A DNA stretch of 64,000 bases, from positions 62,001 through 126,000 of the forward strand of contig CAUJNA010000183.1 of assembly GCA_963377175.1 (NCBI GenBank). The letters run 5' to 3'. The position numbers and the translations under genes are program-made. Source of the stretch: Effrenium voratum (taxonomy: Eukaryota > Sar > Dinophyceae > Suessiales > Symbiodiniaceae). Below the pieces are notes generated by a model. That model had not been told where the DNA came from and did no database searches. It saw only the letters and a program-made list of their open reading frames with translations. Of the stretch, positions 52,016 to 61,689 are shown one piece after another; positions within the stretch are counted from its first letter, which is position 1, and every line of letters starts with the position of its first letter.

Positions 52016-53023
52016 TTATTTCTTTCCTTTACATTTAAAACCTGCCTTGAGTTCTTCTATTCTACCTTTGCCTAAATTTACTATCCACCCGCCATTATCA
52101 ATAGTGTCTAAAATCATATCTGTTAAATATTCTTTGTATGTTCTCGCCTTGCCTCTGCCTTTGTGTTTCAATTCTTCTTGTATTTCGCTTTCTTCTGGCA
52201 CTTGAATTCCTCTTAAATAAAATTGAAATTTAATATCATTTACTGTTAAATTAGGGTTGTCTTTCCAGTAAGCGGGACTAATAGTATTATCTATTGTTGT
52301 TTTAAATAATGGCGTCATTGGCAATGGTGGTGGTTGGGCTGTTGGGCTTGATGCTCCTGTTGCTTGTTGAACTGGTGTCGCGTCAAAATTGTCATCTACT
52401 GCTTGAGATGATTGTTCAACATCTTCTACGCGCATTGTTTGCTGGTCGTCTGCTACTGCTCTACCTGCTGGCGCTTGTCGTGGTTCTGTTGGTGCTGATT
52501 GTCTGTTTGCCACCATTTTATGAAATAATGTTCCGCCCATCTCTCTTAAATTTGATGCCATCGCTCTGCCTACTTCTTCCGCTTTCCGCTTTGTTGCAGT
52601 TGCTATATCTTGTAATTGTGTATCTACCATTGCCTCGTGTTGTCTTGCCGTTTGTTGTGGTGTGGAAAAATCATATTCATCATTTATTGCATCAGCGTTT
52701 GCTTGGACTGGTGTTTCTGCATTCATTTTGTGAACTGCATAAGTATGCCCGTTTCTGCGTGCGTCTTGTTTCATCATTGCCTCTCTCATTTGTCTGTCTA
52801 ATATTCTCATCTCTTGGTCTTTCAATAATTCTAAATGGTCGCTTCCATCAAAAAAACTACCCTGAGGACTTGCTTTGAAAAATGTAGCGTCTCTATTAGG
52901 TAGTTTTCCCGTTATTAAATCATTTTCGCCTATTAAATTAGCGATTTCTTCATAAGTAGGTCGTCGTTTCAATCCAAATTTTGCATATGGATTTATTAAT
53001 TCTAAACCTTGTGTAGTTGCCAT
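52016..53023 (-). CDS. PLV probable minor virion protein, 335 aa
   Basis: ATTQGLELINPYAKFGLKRRPTYEEIANLIGEND at the start, a Gln/Ala-rich helical middle, a Pro-rich linker, and a conserved-looking C-terminal domain (FQFYLRGIQVPEESEIQEELKHKGRGKARTYKEYLTDMILDTIDNGGW). Located between capsid-block genes with only 17 bases to its downstream neighbour. I cannot assign a function. Confidence 0.65.
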   Translation of the reverse strand: MATTQGLELINPYAKFGLKRRPTYEEIANLIGENDLITGKLPNRDATFFKASPQGSFFDGSDHLELLKDQEMRILDRQMREAMMKQDARRNGHTYAVHKMNAETPVQANADAINDEYDFSTPQQTARQHEAMVDTQLQDIATATKRKAEEVGRAMASNLREMGGTLFHKMVANRQSAPTEPRQAPAGRAVADDQQTMRVEDVEQSSQAVDDNFDATPVQQATGASSPTAQPPPLPMTPLFKTTIDNTISPAYWKDNPNLTVNDIKFQFYLRGIQVPEESEIQEELKHKGRGKARTYKEYLTDMILDTIDNGGWIVNLGKGRIEELKAGFKCKGKK

Positions 53024-53063
53024 ATTTATTATAATAATAGTTAGATTATTATTATAATAAATT

Positions 53064-53381
53064 TTAAGTAAATATTAACTTTTTTGTATCTTCATACCAT
53101 TTATTTAAATGTTCTTTTGTTGTATGTGGTAAGTTAGGACGATATAATTCGCCCATCATTCTATCCAGCTCATTTACATAGTTTGCTCTCTTGTTTCCTT
53201 CGTCAATCTTTTTCCTTAATGCTACTGATGCTTCTTGTGAATTTCTTAGTTTCATTTGTTCATGTAGGTGTTTTAGATATTCTGTATCTTTTAGATCAAA
53301 TGGACTATATTTAATTTGTGAGGATTGTAAAAATACTTTACCTTTATTTTTTAAATTATTTCGTTTATGAAATTTATACAT
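53064..53381 (-). CDS. PLV hypothetical protein, 105 aa
   Basis: I place the start at the internal Met of MYKFHKRNNLKNKGKVFLQ rather than the longer frame, because the upstream residues overlap the capsid gene end. The body is basic and helical (LKHLHEQMKLRNSQEASVALRKK), with NLPHTTKEHLNKWYEDTKK near the end. Immediately follows the capsid gene on the same strand. Confidence 0.55.
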   Translation of the reverse strand: MYKFHKRNNLKNKGKVFLQSSQIKYSPFDLKDTEYLKHLHEQMKLRNSQEASVALRKKIDEGNKRANYVNELDRMMGELYRPNLPHTTKEHLNKWYEDTKKLIFT

Positions 53382-53406
53382 TATATATTTATCATAGATT
53401 TTAATT

Positions 53407-54992
53407 TTAATCGTAGAGCAGACTCCCGGATTCGCGAAGCTCAAGCACACTTTCTGAGATCATATGCACAAATATTTCGCGCACATCTTCATTGGATGTA
53501 AATGACTTGTTTGACCCTTTCAATTTAAAAACGAGTAAGCCTCCTTGTTTCGTATTCTGCCCAGTAAAATTGGTGTCTTGCATTTTCTCAAATGATATAC
53601 CAATTACAAATTTATCTTCTTTAAATCGCTTGTAGGAAATACTAAAGGCATCTTGGTCAGGGTTCAAATAGTGTAATGCTCGTTTTAAATAATATGCGGT
53701 TTCTGCCATTGATTGACATTCAAACTCTGGATATTTCTTATTATTAATTTGTAATTGCCAAGTCAAATCTAATTCAGAATTTTGAAAGCCTTTACCTTGG
53801 AAACGCTCACGATCAGTGCCATCTGGATCAGGACCATCAAAATACGAGAATTAATCATAGGATTGTAAAAATAGTTCCATCTCTTATAAATATAATTATC
53901 GTGTCTGTAGTAATTATTATTATCAGCATCTACACCTGCTCTTGGCGCACGATACAATGTAATGAAGCAACCATTTAATTTAGAAGCGGATTTAACAATG
54001 TTCATATTAATTTCAGTTCCTGCCGCGTTGAATGATTGCGTCATAGTGTGATACATTGGAAATACTAATTTCAAACTTTGACCCTCTAACAAATGTTTTA
54101 CTATATTATTGTTGACCGTATTGTCCAATTGAATTACCTCGGCCCGAATGATTATGTTATTCAATTCCCACAGTGTTGAGGTGTCTCCAGTTGTGAAATA
54201 ATAACCGTTGGCATCAATATGAACATTGTCATCGGTTTTAGTAAAGGGTGCAATAACTGGTGCGTGCTCATCCGATACAATTGTAAATTCCAGTTCAAGT
54301 GGAGCATAACGAAGAGGCAAATAATAATTGCTTTCTAACAGTCCGCATACTGGTTTATGTCCTAATCTCATATAACCATTAGCGCCGGGAATTCCTGCTA
54401 CTGAATGGCGAGTATATCGCGCTGTTAAGTCTCCCCAATTGTTATGGTCTTTCGTTGCTCCAAACGTAACTGCCTCAGCGTCGGCAGTACCGGGATCAGT
54501 TCTTTTATTGACATCTAACATTTCTGCCAGTCCAGTAGCATAAGTATGTCGCCAGTCATCATCCCAACGAGGATTAGCCCCACCTTCTAAATCGTCCATA
54601 TCTCTGGCATCTTGACTTTTAAAAGAATTATACAATTCACAATGTCTATTGTATTCAATAATATCCTGAACTTGCTGACCTCCAACAGTGCATCTATAAC
54701 GACTGAAGAAGGATGACAAATTACCTAAGGGTCGTAAAAAATGACTTCGTGTTCCGTCAGTGTTTTGAAGATTTGCAAATAAACGAATACTTGATAAATC
54801 AATATATGTGTTGTCTTCACCTGATATATGAAATCTAATTTGTTTATTACCCGCTTTCGGGTTATAAACATTACTACCCGATGGAAAATAATTAACGTGT
54901 CTTCTGTCAGTGATGTATTGTGCTGTTTCTGGAAGTCCAAAATTTAACGAGTTAATCATTGTAGTTTCACTTTCTGCAATTATATTATCCAT
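53407..54992 (-). CDS. Major capsid protein (double jelly-roll type), one frameshift
   Basis: From the ATG at 54,992: YITDRRHVNYFPSGSNVYNPKAG, IDLSSIRLFANLQNTDGTRS, RCTVGGQQVQDIIEYNRHCELYNSF, KPVCGLLESNYYLPLRYAPLELEF, then LEGQSLKLVFPMYHTMTQSF. This is the pattern of PLV capsid proteins. The frame ends at 53,769, but near 53,850 another frame takes over (FDGPDPDGTDRERFQGKGF) and runs through WQLQINNKKYPEFECQSMAETAYY to 53,407. One indel thus splits a protein of about 525 residues, a normal length for the family. Homologous to the GC-rich relic at 35,950-37,000. Confidence 0.8.
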
Positions 54993-55017
54993 TACTTATA
55001 TATGATAAACTTAGATT

Positions 55018-55239
55018 TTATTTTTTTATTTTTATATTTTTCTTATGTGGAAGCATTGTAGTAGAATTATTTGAAGTTGTATTTTTTATAGTATTTATTA
55101 AATAATTGTTTTTTGTATCAACTATATCTTTTATAGTATCATAATCTAAATTCTTATATTGTTTATCGTATTTTGACGGTTCTTTTGTCAGTTTCTTCTC
55201 TAATGGAATTTTGTTTTGTTTGTCTTTATTTCTAAACAT
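55018..55239 (-). CDS. PLV small Lys/Asn-rich protein, 73 aa
   Basis: Highly basic (starts MFRNKDKQNKIPLEKKLTKE, ends HKKNIKIKK). Sits between capsid and lipase-like genes on the same strand with short spacers, so it is probably translated; product unknown. Confidence 0.5.
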   Translation of the reverse strand: MFRNKDKQNKIPLEKKLTKEPSKYDKQYKNLDYDTIKDIVDTKNNYLINTIKNTTSNNSTTMLPHKKNIKIKK

Positions 55240-55261
55240 TATTATTAATATTATTGATATT

Positions 55262-56044
55262 TTATTGTTCTGGTGTTGAATTAGGATTAAACCCGTTTGA
55301 AACTGCCGTAGTAGGATTAATTTCAGTCATACCTTGTCCTGTCCAATTATTGAAACTGTGTTTATCTAATAAATTATTGCTTTCTATTTCTCCAGTTATT
55401 GCCGCGTCATCAAACATTGCTATAGGATCTCCACGATTTCTAAATCGTAAGTATCGCGGGTTTTTCTGTTGATTACTTCCTGATACAAAAGGTGATGAAT
55501 AAACAGTAGTAGCATATTTGTTCCCGTGTCTGTTGTTGATTTCTTGAACAACGGATGAACCGAGGGAATGGCCGACCAGTCTATCAACATCTGGATTTTT
55601 ACTTAATTCTTCCATTGCGTCCTTATATCTTTCGCTTAATTGAACATTATAAGTAGGAATAAAAAACAGATCTGCGATTACATCATTGACTTTGTGGTCT
55701 AGTCCTGTTTTAGCACCAGTGCCACCAATATATATAGTGTTGCCTATTCTTGTTATTCCATTTATATTTGAATACGCGGCGTCTAAACCTTTAACATCAT
55801 CAATCTTATTTTTATTTTGAACATTGATTTCTTCGGCATAACGTGTTTTATGTTTCATTATTTGCTTATCAAAATGTTTATTGAAACCTCCTACTTTGTC
55901 TTCCAATTTCTTTTTATGGTTAAAAAATACATCTTCTATTAAATCCTTACCTGCCGTATATGCCTTATCACTTGCTACACCTGCCATCATTTGTGTAGGC
56001 GTCCTGCCTTCTATAGCACCTAATAATAATTGTCGTCCAATCAT
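55262..56044 (-). CDS. Lipase-like alpha/beta hydrolase
   Basis: 260 residues. The nucleophile elbow is LVGHSLGSSVVQEI (GxSxG, about residues 157-170), with Asp in RNRGDPIA and His in LLDKHSFNNW at the expected order for a class-3 lipase catalytic triad. The N-terminal 60 residues include MIGRQLLLGAIEGRTPTQMM. Lipase/phospholipase domains occur in virion proteins of many small DNA viruses, where they may help membrane crossing; here the role is inferred. Transcribed away from the penton-like gene, with only about 42 bases between the two starts. Confidence 0.7.
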   Translation of the reverse strand: MIGRQLLLGAIEGRTPTQMMAGVASDKAYTAGKDLIEDVFFNHKKKLEDKVGGFNKHFDKQIMKHKTRYAEEINVQNKNKIDDVKGLDAAYSNINGITRIGNTIYIGGTGAKTGLDHKVNDVIADLFFIPTYNVQLSERYKDAMEELSKNPDVDRLVGHSLGSSVVQEINNRHGNKYATTVYSSPFVSGSNQQKNPRYLRFRNRGDPIAMFDDAAITGEIESNNLLDKHSFNNWTGQGMTEINPTTAVSNGFNPNSTPEQ

Positions 56045-56086
56045 ATAATAATAATTATATTATAATTTCTATTGTATATTATATTT

Positions 56087-56941
56087 ATGAGTGATAGATT
56101 AACATATAAAAAAATCTATGTTGATAGTGCCTACAGATTGCAAGAAAGTAATTCTACCAGCGATTTTATTATAGAACTTGACCAAAACTTTGAAATTCCA
56201 CCAAGAACAAAAATGTTCGTGACAGAGTGTTCATTCAGCACTCCGTTTTATACAACAGAGAAAGGGTTTTACGAACGCTTCTATATTATGTTGTATAATA
56301 GTTCCAATGTCTTATTAAGAAGCACTGCCGTTGATGTATCCGGTGAAATTTATTATGCCAATCAATTATCATTTAAAATACAATCAGAATTAAACGCGGC
56401 ATTTAATGATATTGTACCTGACTTATTCTTAACAGTATATGGACAAAGCGAACGCAAAATGGAACTTAAATTAAATGACCCTCTAACTTACAAAATCAAA
56501 ATACCTACAGATGAAGAATTAGAAACTTATGTAAATGGTGAATGGAACAGAGGACAGTTTGAATATGACAACTTGAGACCAAAAGCTATCAATTATTTAT
56601 TAAGTAATTATATTGCCTATGAACCTGCGACATCTTGGTTAAGTGGATAGTTTAATTTAGTTCCTTTTCAGAGTATATACATAAATTGTCCTCAATTAAG
56701 CGATTATAAATATTCAGCGCCTAATAATTTCAGCAGTTCAGTAATTAAAAAAGTTCAAATTAATCAACAACTTGGCGGAGTTATAACAGATTTTACAGCG
56801 CCCATATATGCAGATTTTATTGATGTAGGCGGTAAAAATATTAAGAGACTACACTTTAGAATAACAACTTCAAGAAACGAATTAATTGATTTTCACGGCG
56901 TACCCATTTCTTTTAGCATTCTCTTTCAATTAGATAATTGA
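56087..56941 (+). CDS. Penton-like minor capsid protein with in-frame stop
   Basis: I start at MSDRLTYKKIYVDSAYRLQE. The N-terminal motif IYVDSAYR..., then SDFIIELDQNFEIPPRTKMFVTECSF, resembles the single jelly-roll penton (minor capsid) of PLVs and virophages. A TAG at 56,648-56,650 ends the first frame at LSG, yet the identical frame continues for 97 codons: YINCPQLSDYKYSAPNN, GVITDFTAPIYADFIDVGGKN, then FHGVPISFSILFQLDN. Total about 284 codons. Either nonsense mutation or a base error. Confidence 0.7.
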
Positions 56942-57055
56942 ATAAACAACCTAATTATTAATATTTATATCAAATTATTAATATTAATATTTCTCAATTT
57001 GTCCATATAGACAAAATATATAAATAATATAGACAAAATATATAATATATTATAT

Positions 57056-57608
57056 ATGTCAGAAGTCGAACCTGGAATTACTAATACAATTGAAGCAGAC
57101 GTAAGTAAGTGAATTACCACCAATTGAAGAAGAAGAAGCACCACAGGCAGAACCAACAATAGAACCAACACAAGAAATAAAACATGTAGAACCTCTTACA
57201 AACAACTCAAAAACTCAAGCGCGTAATGAAAAGAAAATAACCTGTCCAAAATGTGCCAAAACTTTAACATTAAAATCATACAGATACAGTCACGAACGCA
57301 ATTGCCAAGGACCATTAGAAACTAAACCTATAAAACCTAAACCAAAAGCAGTTCCAATAGCAAAACCTCAAAGGATAGATCATGAAGTAGCGTACAACGA
57401 AGAAAATCAACAACCACAACCGCAACAAAATAATATAATAGCGAACACACCACCCCCAAGAAGAATGCAACCACAACCGCCTCCAAACCCGCTACAAAAT
57501 ATAGCACAGCATTACCAATTATTGCAAAATGAATATTTGAGACAGAAGCAAGAAAAATATAATGCATTAAATAAAGGTATATTTGGTTCAAGAGGAAAGA
57601 AAAGATAA
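57056..57608 (+). CDS. PLV Cys/His-motif protein with Pro/Gln-rich tail, frameshifted
   Basis: The ATG at 57,056 gives MSEVEPGITNTIEADVSK and stops. A tandem GTAAGTAAGTG at about 57,101 looks like a 4-base duplication; the frame past it is open to 57,608: acidic leader, KKITCPKCAKTLTLKSYRYSHERNC (C-x2-C...H-x3-C, a zinc-finger spacing), a Pro/Gln-rich region, then a basic end GSRGKKR. It lies between penton-like and fibre-like genes on the same strand. About 180 residues in all. Confidence 0.55.
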
Positions 57609-57643
57609 AATATAATTATTATATAACCTACTATATAATAATT

Positions 57644-59325
57644 ATGTTTTCAACATTATCACTGGACGGCTCAAACAGGATTGTAGCAAGTGAATTAGTA
57701 TTAATAAATTCAACAGAACCATCAACATTAAGCAGTGTTTATGCTACAAAACAAGAATTAGCAGACACAGCAGGATCATTAGGTGGAGGTTATACAATTG
57801 AAGAAGTTGATGTTCTTATTTTAGCACAGAAAAATAAGATAGATGCCAATATTTTAGATATTACTGAATTAAACGCAACATCAACAACTATGTTTAATGA
57901 ACAAGTAAATCAAAACGCAACAATTACAAGCAACTTTAATAATATAACAGCACACGGATTAACCATAACTTCAATACTACCGACTATATCAGCAAATACA
58001 ATTAAACTTGATTCTAATTTTAATAACATTAGTTCAAATACACATTTAATCAGTAATTTAAATGCTACAATAACATCGCATATATCATTAATTGACACAA
58101 ACATTAATAACATAACAGGACACGGAAACACAATAACAACCATTCTTACAGATATAGCAGATTTACAAGCAGGAGCGGGTGCTTCTTGGACTACAACTGA
58201 AAAAACAACTATTCAAGCAGATGTATTAACATTATATACAAATGATACTAATTTATTCAATACTAACACAGCCTACAGTAATACATTTGCTTCAATTATA
58301 TCGGATAATAATATACAAGATTTATTAATAACTCAAAATTCAAATACGATTAATAGTTTAATATCAGCAGATTTACAAAAGTTAGATAAAACAATCACAA
58401 CTGCCCAAACAATGAACTCGCCATTAATTATTAGTTTAACAGATAATACTAATCCAATATTTAGAATCCAGGACGCAGTTAGTAACCAAAGACTCGAGTT
58501 TAAACGAGGATGTCAGTTAGACTCTTATCAAGGACTAACAGGTGCTACGCCTTATAGATTATGGTTAGGATGGAATACAGGAGATGTTATTATTGGAAGA
58601 CCTAATAATGCTTCAAGAATTACAATTAATGGTAATGTTCATACTTCATACAATTTTGCTCAAGCACATGGAACATCATATTTTGAAGGTGCTGTATATA
58701 TGAAAGGAAATTTATTTACAAATAATGATTTTTCAACAGATATTAAAACTAGAATTGATAATTTAGACAATGCATTAACTCCATATTTAGAAACACACAC
58801 ACCCGCGGCAACAGAAGGTTTTTACATTCATCATCCTAATTTTGTTGCTTGTAGTTTTGGCGATATTACAAATTCTTCTAATCAATATTTTATGTGTGAT
58901 GGTGCCGTATCTAAAACCATTTTCAATAAACCAGTTGATATATTAGGTGATGTATATACAAATGGCGATTTAACAATGGTTTCTGGTAAGAAAGTTGAAG
59001 TCAACCAAGTTCAGTCAGTATCAGGAAATACTTTATTATTACAAAATTCACCGAGTGGCAATGTTCAATTTGGCAACACATCAAAACTAATAATTGATAA
59101 TGCTGAAATGTATGTCGATACAAATGATTTAATAATTAGGAATAGCAACACTTCAAACTCTATTAATTTGGTGTTGGATTATCTTCAACATATGCTGATA
59201 ATAAAATTATTTTGAATAGTGGAAGTAATAGCGAATTACGAGGCGACTGGACTATTGACGGTGACATGACTTTTGGAATTGCTCATAAAATCAATTTGGT
59301 GCATTTTTTGGGTTTTAGGTTTTGA
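57644..59325 (+). CDS. Fibre-like, repeat-rich virion protein
   Basis: The first frame is 523 residues. Residues about 75-250 are Thr/Asn/Ile-rich repeats (TITSNFNNITAHG-type, about 14-15-residue period), which suggests a trimeric beta or coiled fibre. The second half (FKRGCQLDSYQGLTG, LWLGWNTGDVIIGRPN, then GNVHTSYNF and GDVYTNGDLTMVSGKK) resembles repetitive receptor-binding fibre domains. Near 59,170 the frame shifts and continues ADNKIILNSGSNSELRGDWTIDGDM before running into the GC-rich tandem repeat. The normal C-terminus is probably lost. Confidence 0.6.
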
Positions 59326-59398
59326 AACCCACAGAGCGGGGGATTTGAAACCCACAGAGCGGGGGATTTGAAACCCACAGAGCGGGGGATTTGAAACC
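59321..59398. repeat. Tandem 23-base GC-rich repeat, 3.4 copies
   Basis: Perfect 23-base units begin at 59,321, 59,344 and 59,367 with a 9-base partial copy at 59,390. Core ACCCACAGAGCGGGGG. The only GC-rich sequence for kilobases around, placed at the 3' end of the fibre-like gene. Confidence 0.9.
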
Positions 59399-59449
59399 AT
59401 AAATTTAGGAAAAATATAAAAAATATATAGAAATTTTACTATAAAAACA

Positions 59450-59480
59450 TTTCTTGTAAAAATGTATTTAAAGAAATATT
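59450..59480 (+). promoter_or_regulatory. Early-type promoter motif, copy 2
   Basis: TTTCTTGTAAAAATG, then TATTTAAAGAAATATT, ending 15 bases before the ATG at 59,496. The 40 bases upstream (AAAAATATATAGAAATTTTA) also match the copy ahead of 61,114. Confidence 0.65.
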
Positions 59481-59495
59481 TTATAATACTATTAT

Positions 59496-60089
59496 ATGGT
59501 GAGTATGTGTGAGGACTGTAGAACTGAAAAGAACAAAGTTAAAACATTCAATAAAAAAATATTAAGCGAACATTGTATCAATATAAGTAAGTTTTTACAA
59601 TGTAAAAACTGTTGTAAATTTCGTAGTATATTAGATGACAATGAATTTAAAACACTACACCCTGAACAACAACAATTATATATTTTGGTTAAATTATTTC
59701 CATTTCCTACCGCCATCAAAGAATTTAAAAGAATTGTTAGTAAATCTTTATTACCTGAATATTTTGATAAGGATGATTTAAAAACATTGAAGCAATTAGT
59801 AAATAGAAGAACTTTTCATATTATTAAAAAATATTATAATGTAATGTATATTGAGAATGCTTACAAAGAATATTTTGTATGGAATGGGTTTAGTAGAACA
59901 ATTCAAGAAGAAATAAACAAAAACAAACTTCAATGGCGCTCGTGGTATTTAGTTAAAACAAGTATTAAATTAATATTAAGATATTATTTAGGTGTAAATA
60001 TCATACCTTTTAGACATTGTAATATACATAGCATTGATGATTTCAAGGAATTTTATTTCTGGAAGATTGACCAACAAGCAATATTTTAA
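59496..60089 (+). CDS. PLV hypothetical protein with N-terminal Cys motif, 197 aa
   Basis: MCEDCRTEKNKVKTFNKKILSEHCINISKFLQCKNCCKF has paired CxxC-type motifs, a likely zinc-binding N-terminus. The rest is helical and basic (KTLKQLVNRRTFHIIKKYY; LQWRSWYLVKTSIKLILRYYLG). It has its own copy of the early-type promoter and precedes integrase and polymerase. Unrecognised; a regulator or replication accessory is a guess. Confidence 0.6.
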   Translation: MVSMCEDCRTEKNKVKTFNKKILSEHCINISKFLQCKNCCKFRSILDDNEFKTLHPEQQQLYILVKLFPFPTAIKEFKRIVSKSLLPEYFDKDDLKTLKQLVNRRTFHIIKKYYNVMYIENAYKEYFVWNGFSRTIQEEINKNKLQWRSWYLVKTSIKLILRYYLGVNIIPFRHCNIHSIDDFKEFYFWKIDQQAIF

Positions 60090-60127
60090 AATAATATCAC
60101 CTTTATTAATATGGCAAATATTAATAA

Positions 60128-60956
60128 AATGATATAATTAGTAAAACCTATTATGATAGATCAGGATACGGAAGTATCACAACAACCTATAGGGATGCTA
60201 AACAAAAGGAACAAAGCATAACCTTAAATGATGTTAAAGAATGGTTTCAAAAGAACATAGAACAGAAGAAGCAATTAAGAGGCAACAATTCATTTATTTC
60301 TCCACATCCATACTTTGAATTTCAATTAGATCTATTTTTTATTAATGACATACCCAATCAAAAGTTTAAAGTAGGGATGGTTTTAATTGATATATTTACC
60401 AGATATTCTACAGTAATACCTATTAAGTCAAAACAACCGCCTGACATATTAGCGGGAGTAATGGAAGGAATGCAGAAAATGAAGGGCAAACCAGAAATTA
60501 TTTAGCGACGAGGAAGGCAGTTTATATAATAAAACAGTTGAAGATTATTTCAAAGAAGAAGGAATAGAATTATACCGCACAAGAGGACATCCTAATTTTG
60601 CAGAACGTTTTATACGCACCTACAAAGATATGTTATATAAAAGGGTTGAAAAAGATGAAAAAGAAGGAAAGGAAAATATACAATGGATAGATTATAATTT
60701 TGAAATATTAATAACTTATAATAATAAAATGGAACATTCAAGCATAGGAATGACACCAGCGGAAGCATTGAAGGAGAAAAACAATTATAAAGTAAAAATG
60801 AAAATGGCAACCGAAGCAACTAGAACCCGTAAATATCCTGAAATTAACATAGGCGACGAAGTGAAGATTTACAGAAAGAAAGCAATAACTGAAAAGGAAA
60901 GGAGTAGTAATTGGTTGCCTAGAAAATATAAAGTTGAAAGGATTGAAAAAAATTAG
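60128..60956 (+). CDS. Retroviral-type (rve) DDE integrase, frameshifted
   Basis: From about 60,128 the frame gives YYDRSGYGSITTTYRDAKQK, KEWFQKNIEQKKQLRGNNSF, then catalytic Asp in FEFQLDLFFI and VGMVLIDIFTRYSTVIPIK. Near 60,505 it meets TAG; the next frame continues with the second Asp in FSDEEGS, FKEEGIELYRT, and catalytic Glu in FAERFIRTYKDM, ending in a chromo-like DEVKIYRKKAITEKERS...LPRKYKVERI. All DDE residues survive. No in-frame ATG is seen at the start (an ATG at 60,129 is one frame off), so there may be a second lesion. Polintons and PLVs use this enzyme to insert. Confidence 0.75.
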
Positions 60957-61053
60957 GACAATCTTATTTTTATTTGGAACATAACACACGACCATTCTTA
61001 AGATTTGAAATTTTGAAAGTTTAAAAAATATATAGAATTTTTATTATAAAAAA

Positions 61054-61086
61054 TTTTCTTGTAAAAAAGTTATTTAAAGAAATATT
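61054..61086 (+). promoter_or_regulatory. Early-type promoter motif, copy 3
   Basis: TTTTCTTGTAAAAAAG, then TTATTTAAAGAAATATT, 27 bases ahead of the ATG at 61,114. Confidence 0.65.
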
Positions 61087-61113
61087 TTATAATATAAATA
61101 TATAGATTATATT

Positions 61114-61689
61114 ATGAGTAAGTTTTTACAGCGTAATATAAACGAGTTAAACAAACTCAAAAGAAATTCAACACAGAGCGCAAATAATGCAACTAAAAAA
61201 AGGGTTGATGAGATTATTAAACTTTACACTGAAAGAAAGTTATCAAATGTAGCAACGGCAGAAAATTATATCAAGGGTTTAACATCTACAGACAAAAAGG
61301 TTTATGACAAAGCATTTCAAAAATACAAAGATAATATCAAAAAGATCAAGGATACAAAACCATTAAATGAAAGAATGGCAGAAGCAAGAGCAAAAAACGA
61401 AGAAGAAGATGAAGCAGGGATTAAACAATATAGGAAAACAAAAGGTATAGAGTATAGGAAAACAAAAGGTAATGAGTTGAGCGCGAGATATAAAACAAAA
61501 ACTTATTTTATTCAATTTATGTTGTATACAGCAAGAGAGGAAAACAAAAATACAAAGATAAAATCTAAACCTGCTTTTAAACACAGACTAATGAATTTTT
61601 ACACAAAAACTTTTGATAATCTTAATGTTACAATTCAAGCACGAACAATTTCAACAGATATTATAAAAAAAGGATATTTAAATACTTAG
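61114..61689 (+). CDS. DNA polymerase B, probable N-terminal region
   Basis: 191 residues, basic and helical (FLQRNINELNKLKRNSTQSANNATKK; FKHRLMNFYTKTFDNLNVTIQARTISTDIIKKGYLNT). The stop at 61,687 is followed, one frame over, by LGNSDIRYGSNNDTPNDEFTDTINLL, which leads directly into the polymerase frame, so I infer one gene split by an indel. On its own no domain is identifiable. The early-type promoter lies upstream of this start, not of the 61,800 frame, which supports the join. Confidence 0.5.
   Translation: MSKFLQRNINELNKLKRNSTQSANNATKKRVDEIIKLYTERKLSNVATAENYIKGLTSTDKKVYDKAFQKYKDNIKKIKDTKPLNERMAEARAKNEEEDEAGIKQYRKTKGIEYRKTKGNELSARYKTKTYFIQFMLYTAREENKNTKIKSKPAFKHRLMNFYTKTFDNLNVTIQARTISTDIIKKGYLNT

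Noticed and set aside
59321..59398. 23-base repeats as a CRISPR-like or MIMIVIRE-like array
   Set aside because: Units are contiguous with no spacers.
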